Shown here one piece after another: positions 32,309 to 39,908 of a DNA stretch of 54,026 nucleotides. The position numbers were made by a program, and so were the translations under genes. Below the pieces are notes generated by a model. That model was not told where the DNA came from and ran no database searches. It saw only the letters and a program-made list of their open reading frames with translations. Position 1 is the first letter of the stretch. Each line of letters opens with the position of its first letter. The stretch comes from Trueperaceae bacterium (GTDB taxonomy: Bacteria > Deinococcota > Deinococci > Deinococcales > Trueperaceae), in assembly GCA_036381595.1 (NCBI GenBank), contig DASVCN010000006.1, positions 1 to 54,026 on the forward strand, in the 5' to 3' direction.

Positions 32309-33193
32309 GTGCCGCGAACTTCACGGAGAATCGCTCTACCGCTGCTGATCCTCGTCTTGGCCTTCGCGTCGGCTCAGGATGGGCCGTTCGGCAACACCTG
32401 GCCCTCGTCCGAAGCGGCCGTCCTATCCAGCGGCTGCAGTTCGGCATCGACGCCACAGCCTCCCTCCTCGCTCCTCCTCGACGGCCGCGAACGCCCGTTC
32501 ATCACCCGGATCCCGGCGAGCTACCGCCCGGGTGAGCCGCACGACCTGGTAGTGGCCTTCCACGGGCGGACCAACCCCAACAGCCAGGTGCAGGGGTACT
32601 ACGATCTGGACGAGGGCCTGCCGGACGCCCTGATCGTCTACCCGAGCGCGCTGAGGTTCCAGTCGGGCTTCCGCTGGTCCGATCCCGGCGATCCGGCCGA
32701 TGCCCTGCGAGACTACGAGCTCTTCGACCGGCTCGTCTCCCACTTCGCCGCCCACTACTGCCTCGATCTGGACCGGATATTCGTCGTCGGCCACTCGCTG
32801 GGGGCGTCGTTCGCCAACAGCCTCGCCTGCTTCCGGGGAGAGGTGATCAGGGCCGTAGCCAGCGTTGCCGGAGGCATCGCCGCTACCGACTGCGACGGCG
32901 GTACGGCCGCACTCGTCATGCACCACCGAGAGGACGCGCTCGTTCCCATCTCCCTCGGGTTGCGCGTGGTGGCGGCGTTCGTGACCGCCAACGACCTCCC
33001 GCCCGACCCGGTTCCCGAGAGCAGGCCCGAGTTGGCCGCGCTCGGTTGCGTTCGCTACGGCCCCGATTCGGCGAACCCCGTTATCTGGTGCGAGCACGAC
33101 TTCGCCACCACTCGTGGCGGTCGCTACTACCCGCATGACTGGCCGGAGGCGGCGGACGAAGCGATCGCCCGCTTCTTCGGCGACCTGCCCTGA
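32309..33193 (+). CDS. Secreted alpha/beta hydrolase, LpqC/PHB-depolymerase-like esterase
   Basis: 294 residues. Signal peptide VPRTSRRIALPLLILVLAFA ending in SAQ. Catalytic domain: DLVVAFHGRTNPNSQ (oxyanion region), VVGHSLGASFANSLACF (nucleophile Ser), MHHREDALVPISLG (acid) and a C-terminal His, probably YYPHDWPEAADEAI. Four or more cysteines suggest disulfides outside the cytoplasm. The family hydrolyses polyhydroxyalkanoate, feruloyl or similar esters. The GTG start is set by the -10 box 7 bases upstream and the signal peptide. Confidence 0.85.
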   Translation: MPRTSRRIALPLLILVLAFASAQDGPFGNTWPSSEAAVLSSGCSSASTPQPPSSLLLDGRERPFITRIPASYRPGEPHDLVVAFHGRTNPNSQVQGYYDLDEGLPDALIVYPSALRFQSGFRWSDPGDPADALRDYELFDRLVSHFAAHYCLDLDRIFVVGHSLGASFANSLACFRGEVIRAVASVAGGIAATDCDGGTAALVMHHREDALVPISLGLRVVAAFVTANDLPPDPVPESRPELAALGCVRYGPDSANPVIWCEHDFATTRGGRYYPHDWPEAADEAIARFFGDLP

Positions 33194-33237
33194 AAGCGCC
33201 CGCCGCCCCGGCTTCCGGCCGTGGAGGTTCGCCGCGG

Positions 33238-33243
33238 TAGACT
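33238..33243 (+). promoter_or_regulatory. Leaderless -10 box of the TraB-family gene
   Basis: TAGACT, 6 bases before the ATG at 33250. Confidence 0.6.
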
Positions 33244-33249
33244 CGCTGC

Positions 33250-34527
33250 ATGCAGGAACCCCTTGTTTCCGATACCGAACCGCGGCCAGACGCCGGTCAA
33301 CCCACCGCGGTCGTCGAGGCGGGAGGCGTGCGCTACACGCTCCTCGGCACGGCCCACGTGTCGAAATCGTCGGCCGATGAGGTGCAGCGGTTGATCGAGA
33401 GCGGCGAGTTCGATGCGGTAGCGATAGAACTGGACGACGACAGACACGCTGCGATGGTCGACCCGGACCGCTGGAAGAAACTCGACCTCTTCCAGATCTT
33501 CAAACAGGGCAAGGCCGGGGCGGTGATGGCGAGCTTGGCTCTCGGCGCGTTCCAGCAACGCCTGGCCGACCAGTTGGGGATCCAGCCTGGTCAGGAGATG
33601 CGCGTCGCCATCGAGGCTGCTCAGAAGCAGGGCCTTCGTCTGCTGCTGGTAGACCGCGACATCGGAGTGACGCTCAGGCGCATATACCGCAACATCCCGT
33701 GGTGGCGCAGACCGCTTCTCATGGCGGGACTCTTCACCAGCATCCTCTCGAGCGATGAGATCGACGCCGGCGAGATCGAGAAGCTCAAGGAAGGGGACAT
33801 CCTCGAGGCGACGTTCACCGAGTTCGCCGAGACCTCCCGCGAACTCTACGAACCGCTGATCGCCGAGCGCGACCGTTACATGGCGCTGCGGCTGCGCGAG
33901 GAGGCCGACGGGGTGCGGACGCCGGACGAGGAAGCGCTTTCTCCCGCAACCCGAAATGTGCTGGTGGTTCTAGGGGCGGGCCACCTCAAGGGGGTCACGA
34001 CTCACCTCGAGGCGGCTGGGCCACGGCCTGACGATCTGGAGGCCGAGCGATCCGAGCTGGAGGCTGTGCCGCCTCCCTCGCCGTGGCCCAAGGTGATCTC
34101 GTGGTTGCTCATCGCGCTGGTGGTCTTCGGTTTCGTGCTCGGTTTCATGCGCTCGCCCGACCTGGGCCTCGACCTGCTGAGCGAGTGGGCCCTCATCACC
34201 GGAGCGCTCGCCGCGGTCGGCGCGATAGCGGCGCTTGCCCACCCGCTTACAGTCGTAGGCTCACTGGTGGCTGCGCCGTTCACCACGCTCCACCCACTCC
34301 TGGGCGCCGGGATGGTGGCCGCGGCGATCGAGCTGTGGTTGCGCAAGCCGACGGTGGCTGACTTCGAGACGTTGAGAAGCGATGTGACCACCCTTCGTGG
34401 CTGGTGGCGCAACCGGGTTGCCCGCACGTTCGTCGTCTTCCTCTTCGTGACCGTGGGAGCGAGCGCCGGTTTCTACATCGCCGGCGCCCGCAATTTCGGT
34501 CGGATCTTCAGGTGGCTGTTCGGCTGA
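33250..34527 (+). CDS. TraB/PrgY-family membrane protein
   Basis: 425 residues. The N-terminal TraB/GumN-like domain has YTLLGTAHVSKSSADEVQRL, DAVAIELDDDRHAAM, RLLLVDRDIGVTLRRI and VVLGAGHLKGV. The conserved GTAH and GxxH histidines suggest a metallohydrolase-like site. Four transmembrane segments make up the C-terminal third (about 280-425). PrgY of Enterococcus reduces peptide pheromone activity; whether this bacterial homologue does anything similar is unknown. Leaderless start. Confidence 0.85.
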   Translation: MQEPLVSDTEPRPDAGQPTAVVEAGGVRYTLLGTAHVSKSSADEVQRLIESGEFDAVAIELDDDRHAAMVDPDRWKKLDLFQIFKQGKAGAVMASLALGAFQQRLADQLGIQPGQEMRVAIEAAQKQGLRLLLVDRDIGVTLRRIYRNIPWWRRPLLMAGLFTSILSSDEIDAGEIEKLKEGDILEATFTEFAETSRELYEPLIAERDRYMALRLREEADGVRTPDEEALSPATRNVLVVLGAGHLKGVTTHLEAAGPRPDDLEAERSELEAVPPPSPWPKVISWLLIALVVFGFVLGFMRSPDLGLDLLSEWALITGALAAVGAIAALAHPLTVVGSLVAAPFTTLHPLLGAGMVAAAIELWLRKPTVADFETLRSDVTTLRGWWRNRVARTFVVFLFVTVGASAGFYIAGARNFGRIFRWLFG

Positions 34528-34555
34528 GCCGCTGTCGACAGGTCTGGGCCATCTG

Positions 34556-36829
34556 CTACTCGGCCGCGGCTACCGGCGCCCCTTCGAGCGCCCACTGGGC
34601 GTAGGCCTCGGCGAAGATGAAGGTGGTGTCGCGGGCTCCGCTGGCCAGCAGGTACTCGATGAAGTCGGACACGTCCTCGGCGGTGCTGCTAAGGAACAGC
34701 TCCCCGCCGGTCATGCCGCTGAACCGGCCCTGGTCGACTTCCGGGAGCGCCTGCTCGGCCGCGTCGGCGCTGGCCTCCAGCTCCTCCAGCAGGACACGGG
34801 TGAGCCGGTCGGGCCGCGTCAGATCCTCGGGCCCGTAGAGCCGGGTGCCACTCTGGAGGCCCTGCATGAGCAGGTTGCGGCCGAGCAACTGACGGATCAG
34901 CTGGGGTTCGCCGCTCACCTGGAACATCACGCTGCCGCTGGCCGTGCGGCCCTCACTTGCGTTCACCTCGACCTGCATGGTGTAGGTGCCGGGCTCCAGG
35001 TCCTCCGGGAGCCAGACCTCCATCTCGTCCACCACGTAGCCGATGGCGCCCGCCGGCATCTCCAGCGTACGCTCGACTCCGAACGCCTCCTGGCCCTCGT
35101 TGTCGACGAGATCGATATCGACCTCGAGGGTGCGTGGCAGTTCGTTGCCCGGGGTGTAGACCTCGAACCGGGGATAGAGCGGGTCGCCAGGGTGGAACGG
35201 ACCGCGAACGATGTCGGTGGAGCCCAGGCGAACCGTCACCAGCCCGTCGGTGAGCTGGATCGGGGGTGGCGGCGCGCTGAGCACTTCGATCCGCTCACGG
35301 GCCGTCGCCAGGAACTCTTCGGACTGCGCCCGCTGGGCGAAGAGCCGGAACTGCTCGGCGGCCTCGGAGCGGCGTCCCTCGGCCTCGTAGAGGAGGCCCA
35401 GTACGTAGTGTAGTTCCGGCTCCTCGGGGTACTGCGCGAGGGCGTTCTCGACATCCTCCACGGCGGCGTCGTCTACTTCGGGGTCGGCACGCAGTGCCTG
35501 CTGGTAGGCCTCGACCGCCTCCCCCAGCCTGTCGGTCACTGCCCGCACCAAGCCGAGGTTGTACTGGGCGATGTACTGCGAAGGGTCCAGAGCTACGGCC
35601 TCGAGCGAAGCGTCCTCGCTCCGCTCGAGCATGCCGAGGAGGTAGTAGGCCCAGCCCAGATTGGTCCAGTAGAGGCTGCTCTCCGGCTCAAGCTCGACGG
35701 CCACGGCGAGCGCTTCGGCCGCCGCGAGGGCGTCCTCTTCGTCGAAGGCGATGAAGGAGAGGCGCTCGAACGGGTAGGTGAAGAAAGGCGCAACGCGGGT
35801 GAGCCTGCTCAACGCCTCCTTCTCGGTGGCGGTGTCGCCCTGGAGCTGGGCGGCGGCGGCCACGCCCAGTAGAGCCGCGACGTCTTCCGATGCGAGTGCC
35901 CTCTCGAGCGGCTCGTTCGCAGCATCGCCGCCAGCAGCGAGGAAAGCGGCTCGGGCAGCCTGGCCGTACACGTACTCCTCCGGCAACTCGGCGAAGTGCT
36001 CGCCGGCCGAGGGCAGGTCGTTGACCGAGGTCTCCAGCACGGCGACCCAGAGGGCCGCCGCGGGAAGCTGGCTCGCCTCGTCGAGGAGCCGGAAGTAGCG
36101 CAGCGCGAGACGTTCATCCAGCGGCTGACGGTTGACGGCGAGGGTGGCGAGGAGCGCCGGATCCGCGTCGGTCCCCTGCCGCTCGATGGCCCGCATCGCC
36201 TCGAGCAGCGACTGCGCCCGTTCTCCGGGCCTTTCCATGTTCTCCAGGACGCGCTGGGCGTCGGACGTGAGGCCGGCGGCGATAAGAGCCAGTGCCTGCG
36301 CGAGTTCGCCGTCGGGACCGGAGAGGTCTACCCTCATCGGTTCGACTTCGATCGGTCTCCCCAGGCGTTCGGACGTCTCGTCGGCGATCCGCGCCGCGAG
36401 CCGGCCAGGTTCGTCGAGCGGCGCCGTCACGATGAACGACTCCACTCCATCGCCGGTAGCCAGGAACAGTTCGGCCCGGAGTCGCTCCTCCGCCACCATG
36501 AGGTCGCCGGTCAAGACTCCCTGGGCGCCGAGGCTGTCCCTGAGCAGAGCGCTTCCGGTCCGGTTGGCGACCCCTGCTCCCTGGAGGTATTCGGTGGGGT
36601 TGAGGAACCCGTCGCCCACGGGTAGGGGCGGGACGAGCGACGGCGCTACCGCAGGGCCGAAGACTTCGCTGTCTTCGTAGCCTTCGGCCAGCGCCTGCGC
36701 CACACGGTCGGCCACTACCGAGCCGATGAACGAGTCCCTGCTGCTGAACGGGTAGATGACTATCGTTTCCGCATACGCCGCCGCCAGCAGGACCGCTGCG
36801 GCTACGATTGCGAGGATTCTTGCGGGCAT
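34556..36829 (-). CDS. Large exported TPR-repeat protein
   Basis: 757 residues. Signal peptide MPARILAIVAAAVLLAAAYA. The N-terminal part (ETIVIYPFSSRDSFIGSVVA, GVLTGDLMVAEERLRAEL) resembles the FlgO/TolB-N-like fold seen in secreted lipoproteins. Residues about 200-500 carry tetratricopeptide repeats (NLGWAYYLLGMLERSEDASL, YNLGLVRAVTDRLGEAVEAY, HYVLGLLYEAEGRRSEAAEQ). About 520-650 is a beta-sandwich-like segment (LEPGTYTMQVEVNASEGRTA). Likely a periplasmic scaffold; no catalytic motif. The ATG follows GGAGGAG. Confidence 0.8.
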   Translation of the reverse strand: MPARILAIVAAAVLLAAAYAETIVIYPFSSRDSFIGSVVADRVAQALAEGYEDSEVFGPAVAPSLVPPLPVGDGFLNPTEYLQGAGVANRTGSALLRDSLGAQGVLTGDLMVAEERLRAELFLATGDGVESFIVTAPLDEPGRLAARIADETSERLGRPIEVEPMRVDLSGPDGELAQALALIAAGLTSDAQRVLENMERPGERAQSLLEAMRAIERQGTDADPALLATLAVNRQPLDERLALRYFRLLDEASQLPAAALWVAVLETSVNDLPSAGEHFAELPEEYVYGQAARAAFLAAGGDAANEPLERALASEDVAALLGVAAAAQLQGDTATEKEALSRLTRVAPFFTYPFERLSFIAFDEEDALAAAEALAVAVELEPESSLYWTNLGWAYYLLGMLERSEDASLEAVALDPSQYIAQYNLGLVRAVTDRLGEAVEAYQQALRADPEVDDAAVEDVENALAQYPEEPELHYVLGLLYEAEGRRSEAAEQFRLFAQRAQSEEFLATARERIEVLSAPPPPIQLTDGLVTVRLGSTDIVRGPFHPGDPLYPRFEVYTPGNELPRTLEVDIDLVDNEGQEAFGVERTLEMPAGAIGYVVDEMEVWLPEDLEPGTYTMQVEVNASEGRTASGSVMFQVSGEPQLIRQLLGRNLLMQGLQSGTRLYGPEDLTRPDRLTRVLLEELEASADAAEQALPEVDQGRFSGMTGGELFLSSTAEDVSDFIEYLLASGARDTTFIFAEAYAQWALEGAPVAAAE

Positions 36830-36952
36830 GGGCTCCTCCTGCGAGGTCAGTTCCGTTCAGGCTAGCACCTGTACCGAGGACCGCCGGTACTCCTGGCCAA
36901 CTCGTCGAGTTCGTTGTCTCGCTGTTCCGGGTTGGTAACGGGATGCCGGCGG

Positions 36953-37411
36953 TTACTCGAACAGACCCTCGAACTCCTCGAGGATCTTCTTCGCCCCGGC
37001 GGTGGACCGGGCGATGACGAGGATAGTGTTCTGCCCCGCTAGCGAGCCTACGATCTCCTCACGGTCGAGCTTGTCTATGACGTAGGCGATGCCGCTCGCG
37101 TGTCCTTCGTCGGTGGTGACGACGATGGTGTTCTCACCCCTGTCCAGGTCACGGACGAAGAGGCGGAAGCGCTGCCGGAGTTCGCCGAGCACATCTTCTT
37201 GTGCGGCCAATGGAGTAGAGCGGTAGCGATGTTGGCCGTTGCCGGCCGGCAGGCGGACGAGCCTGAGCTCGTTGACGTCCCGGCTTATCGTCGCCTGCGT
37301 CACTTTGATCCCGCGGCGGCCGAGGTGCTCGGCGATCTCCGCCTGCGTCGAGATGAACTCGTTCTCGACGAGCTCCTCGATGAGCCGTTGACGGTACTCT
37401 TTGCTCGGCAT
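36953..37411 (-). CDS. argR: Arginine repressor
   Basis: 152 residues. N-terminal winged helix (KEYRQRLIEELVENEFISTQ, AEIAEHLGRRGIKVTQATISRDVNELRL) and C-terminal arginine-binding trimerisation domain (NTIVVTTDEGHASGIAYVID, IVGSLAGQNTILVIARS). It controls arginine metabolism genes using arginine as co-repressor. A 17-bp palindrome lies 43 bases upstream and may be its own operator. Last gene after gmk-rpoZ-coaBC on the same strand. Confidence 0.95.
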   Translation of the reverse strand: MPSKEYRQRLIEELVENEFISTQAEIAEHLGRRGIKVTQATISRDVNELRLVRLPAGNGQHRYRSTPLAAQEDVLGELRQRFRLFVRDLDRGENTIVVTTDEGHASGIAYVIDKLDREEIVGSLAGQNTILVIARSTAGAKKILEEFEGLFE

Positions 37412-37453
37412 ATTTATTCACGATACACCGGTCCCCTCGTCGAGAGGGATACC

Positions 37454-37470
37454 GCAATACATCGTGTATT
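37454..37470 (-). promoter_or_regulatory. Candidate ARG-box-like operator before argR
   Basis: CAATACA-TCG-TGTATTG, a perfect 7-bp inverted repeat with 3-base spacer, between the coaBC stop and the argR start. A second similar half site (ACGATACA, 37421-37428) and a CCCTC/GAGGG hairpin lie closer to the gene. AT-rich 17-18-bp palindromes are typical of ArgR operators; autoregulation is inferred. Confidence 0.6.
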
Positions 37471-37472
37471 GC

Positions 37473-38675
37473 CTAATAACGGTCGGCCTCTACCCATGAA
37501 CCGAGCAGGCGGGCGACCCTGTCGAGGATGATGTCGGCAAGACGACGCTTCGACATCCTGGGCAACGGCTCCGAGGCCCCGTCGGTCGTGACGAGGGTTA
37601 CTTCGTTCTCGTCGCCCCCGAACCCGCTTCCCTCCCTCGTGGGGTAGTTGAGACAGATGAAGTCGAGATGCTTCCGCCGTGCTTTTTCGGCGGCCCTGGT
37701 CACGCCCTCGTCGGTCTCCATGGCGAAACCCACCATCACCTGGTTTCGTTTCCTGCCGCCGAGCGTCTCGAGGATGTCGGGAGTGCGGATCAGCTCGAGA
37801 GATCGCCTCTCGCCTACCTTCGGCTGCTTCTGGCCGGCCGGAACGGCCGCTTTCCAATCGGCGACCGCAGCGGTCATGACCAGAGCGTCGCAGGCATCGA
37901 AACGGTCCGCCAGGGCAGCGAGCATCTCCTCGGCGGTGACCACCCGAACCAGTTCTGCGCCCGCCGGCGGGCGCACCTCCGTCGGACCGGTCACGAGGGT
38001 GACTTCCGCTCCGCGCTGCGCGGCGGCTTCGGCGATCGCGTAGCCCATCCGCCCACTGGAGGGGTTGCTGATGAACCGGACGGGATCGAGGAATTCGCGC
38101 GTGGGGCCCGCGGAAACGAGAAGCGATCTGCCGCGCAGATCACTGCGCTCCACGATCGCGCGCACCCGCGCGGTCAGCTCCTCGGGCTCCAGCATCCGAC
38201 CCGGTCCGGGTTCCTCGCCCTCCGTTGCCATGGCCCCCTCGGAAGGCCCCAGGATCAGATGACCGTCGGCGACGAGACGCTCGACGTTGCGCTGTACGGC
38301 CCGATTGCGCCACATCCCGCCGTTCATCGCAGGCGCCCAGGCGACCCTCCTCGCGCCCGCCAACACCAGGGCCGAGATGACATCATCCCCCCGGCCGCCA
38401 GCCGCCGAAGCGAGCGCGTCGGCGCTGGCCGGCGCCACCAGCAGCAGATCCGCCCAGGCGGCCCACTCCAGGTGCAGCGCTCGCCCACGAGGCGAGAACC
38501 AGGCGCCGCGATCGAATACCTCCCCGCCCGCGGCTAGGGAGAGCGAGAGCGCGGTGACGAACCGGTAGGCGTCGTCGGTGGCGGCGGCCCGGACCTCGAA
38601 TCCGGCCTCACGGAGGCGCCTGAGCACGAACGGCGTCTTGATCGCGGCGGCCCCGCCGCTGACGGCGACGACCAC
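37473..38675 (-). CDS. coaBC: Coenzyme A biosynthesis bifunctional protein CoaBC
   Basis: 400 residues. The N-terminal CoaC (phosphopantothenoylcysteine decarboxylase) flavoprotein domain has VVAVSGGAAAIKTPFVLR, the catalytic His in ALHLEWAAWADLLLVAPASA and the PAMNGGMWRN motif. The C-terminal CoaB (ligase) domain has SAGPTREFLDPVRFISNPSS and MTAAVADWKAAVP. The clamp that normally reads ACG-x-GxGRM is instead ATEGEEPGPGRM, so the usual active-site cysteine is Thr and two residues are inserted. The GTG start at 38675 is the first in frame; no strong ribosome binding site. Between rpoZ and argR. Confidence 0.92.
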   Translation of the reverse strand: MVVAVSGGAAAIKTPFVLRRLREAGFEVRAAATDDAYRFVTALSLSLAAGGEVFDRGAWFSPRGRALHLEWAAWADLLLVAPASADALASAAGGRGDDVISALVLAGARRVAWAPAMNGGMWRNRAVQRNVERLVADGHLILGPSEGAMATEGEEPGPGRMLEPEELTARVRAIVERSDLRGRSLLVSAGPTREFLDPVRFISNPSSGRMGYAIAEAAAQRGAEVTLVTGPTEVRPPAGAELVRVVTAEEMLAALADRFDACDALVMTAAVADWKAAVPAGQKQPKVGERRSLELIRTPDILETLGGRKRNQVMVGFAMETDEGVTRAAEKARRKHLDFICLNYPTREGSGFGGDENEVTLVTTDGASEPLPRMSKRRLADIILDRVARLLGSWVEADRY

Positions 38676-38711
38676 CCGGGGGCCGGCCGCCTGCCCGCTG
38701 TCGCTCGTGTC

Positions 38712-39008
38712 CTACTCCCTCTGCTCGCCGCCCAGAGCGAACTCCTGCCGCTCAGGACGACGTTCCGGCTCGATGACCCGCGAAAGCTCTTCGATACTGG
38801 GGAGTTCGTCGCCCCAACGGATCGGCTTGCCCGTCTCGAGCTCCTTCATCGCGATAGTGACGGTGTTCGTCGTATCGGGCTTCTCTTCCGGGCTGAGCAG
38901 GGTCGGGATCCCGCTCTTGAGCTGCGCCGCCCGGCGTGCGGTGATCATGGTGAGGCGGTACCTGGAGTCGGTGAGCGCCATCAGTTCGTCGTAACCTTCC
39001 TGAGCCAT
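38712..39008 (-). CDS. rpoZ: RNA polymerase omega subunit
   Basis: 98 residues. Motifs YRLTMITARRAAQLKSGIPT and KPDTTNTVTIAMKELETGKPIRWGDE (shown in parts) match omega of Deinococcota. It aids assembly of RNA polymerase. The ATG at 39008 follows GAGGAGG; the in-frame start at 39053 is less likely. Placed between gmk and coaBC, the usual order. Confidence 0.92.
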   Translation of the reverse strand: MAQEGYDELMALTDSRYRLTMITARRAAQLKSGIPTLLSPEEKPDTTNTVTIAMKELETGKPIRWGDELPSIEELSRVIEPERRPERQEFALGGEQRE

Positions 39009-39113
39009 ACGGAACCTCCTCGGTTCGTGATCGTGAGAGCCGCTGCCCGGCAACAGGCCATTATAGGCGTTCGGAGCCGCACGTGACCAGCCGCGCTATG
39101 GCGCTTCCCGGCC

Positions 39114-39728
39114 CTACTCCTCCCTCAGGAAGCGCTCTACGTCGTCGCTGCCCAGGTGCTGCGCCCGCGCCCGTTCTGCCCTGATGATGGCCGCGAAGGT
39201 CTCCGCGGCCTCTTCGAGGCGATCGTTGACCACCACGTAATCGAACTCGCGCACTGCCTTTATCTCTTCGCGCGCCCGAGTGAGCCGCTTCTGGATCTTC
39301 TCCTCGCTGTCGGTGCCCCGTCCACGGAGCCGGCGCTCGAGCTCGATGAGCGACGGGGGCGCGATGAAGACCATGACCGCCTCTCCCATCCTCTGCTTGA
39401 CCTGTCGTGCGCCCACGAGTTCGAGTTCGAGCAGGACATCGCGGCCCCGTTCGAGGTTCTCCCGCACCGGTCCCGCCGGCGTGCCGTAGTAATCGCCGAC
39501 GTACTCGGCGTACTCGAGCAGTTCATCGCGAGCGATCATGCGCTCGAACTCTTCTCTGTCGAAGAAGTAGTAGTGCTGTCCGTGAACCTCGCCCGGCCGT
39601 TGAGCCCGGGTGGTTGCCGACACGGAGTAGAAGAGGTTCTCGAGGTTAGGCAGGGTGGCCTTGCGGATGGTGTCCTTGCCGACGCCGGAGGCGCCGGTCA
39701 TGACGAAGAGGGTTCCCCGTCGCGTCAC
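39114..39728 (-). CDS. gmk: Guanylate kinase
   Basis: 204 residues. Converts GMP to GDP. P-loop FVMTGASGVGKDTI, then SVSATTRAQRPGEVHGQHYY, FERMIARDELLEYAEYVGDY, YGTPAGPVRENLERGRDVLL and VFIAPPSLIELERRLRGRG. The GTG at 39728 is chosen for its AGGAG 7 bases upstream and family length; an in-frame GTG at 39812 would add 28 residues of low-complexity sequence. Confidence 0.93.
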   Translation of the reverse strand: MTRRGTLFVMTGASGVGKDTIRKATLPNLENLFYSVSATTRAQRPGEVHGQHYYFFDREEFERMIARDELLEYAEYVGDYYGTPAGPVRENLERGRDVLLELELVGARQVKQRMGEAVMVFIAPPSLIELERRLRGRGTDSEEKIQKRLTRAREEIKAVREFDYVVVNDRLEEAAETFAAIIRAERARAQHLGSDDVERFLREE

Positions 39729-39908
39729 CAGCCGGCTCCTGCGGCCCGGCAGATCAGGCCTGACGACGGTGGGGCGGGGTGTCGGGGGCGAGCCATTGCT
39801 GGAATGTAACACGTCCCCGCCGGCACGCCCGGCGGCGTCAGGGGCTCTAGTCGGCGCTGCTCGGGGCGGTCCGCGATTGCTCGTTCGCTTCCGGCTGCGG
39901 GCCCCCGC

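Noticed and set aside
39729-39812. 28-residue N-terminal extension of guanylate kinase
   Set aside because: Pro/Arg/Ser-rich, unlike the family; the GTG at 39728 has a well placed AGGAG.
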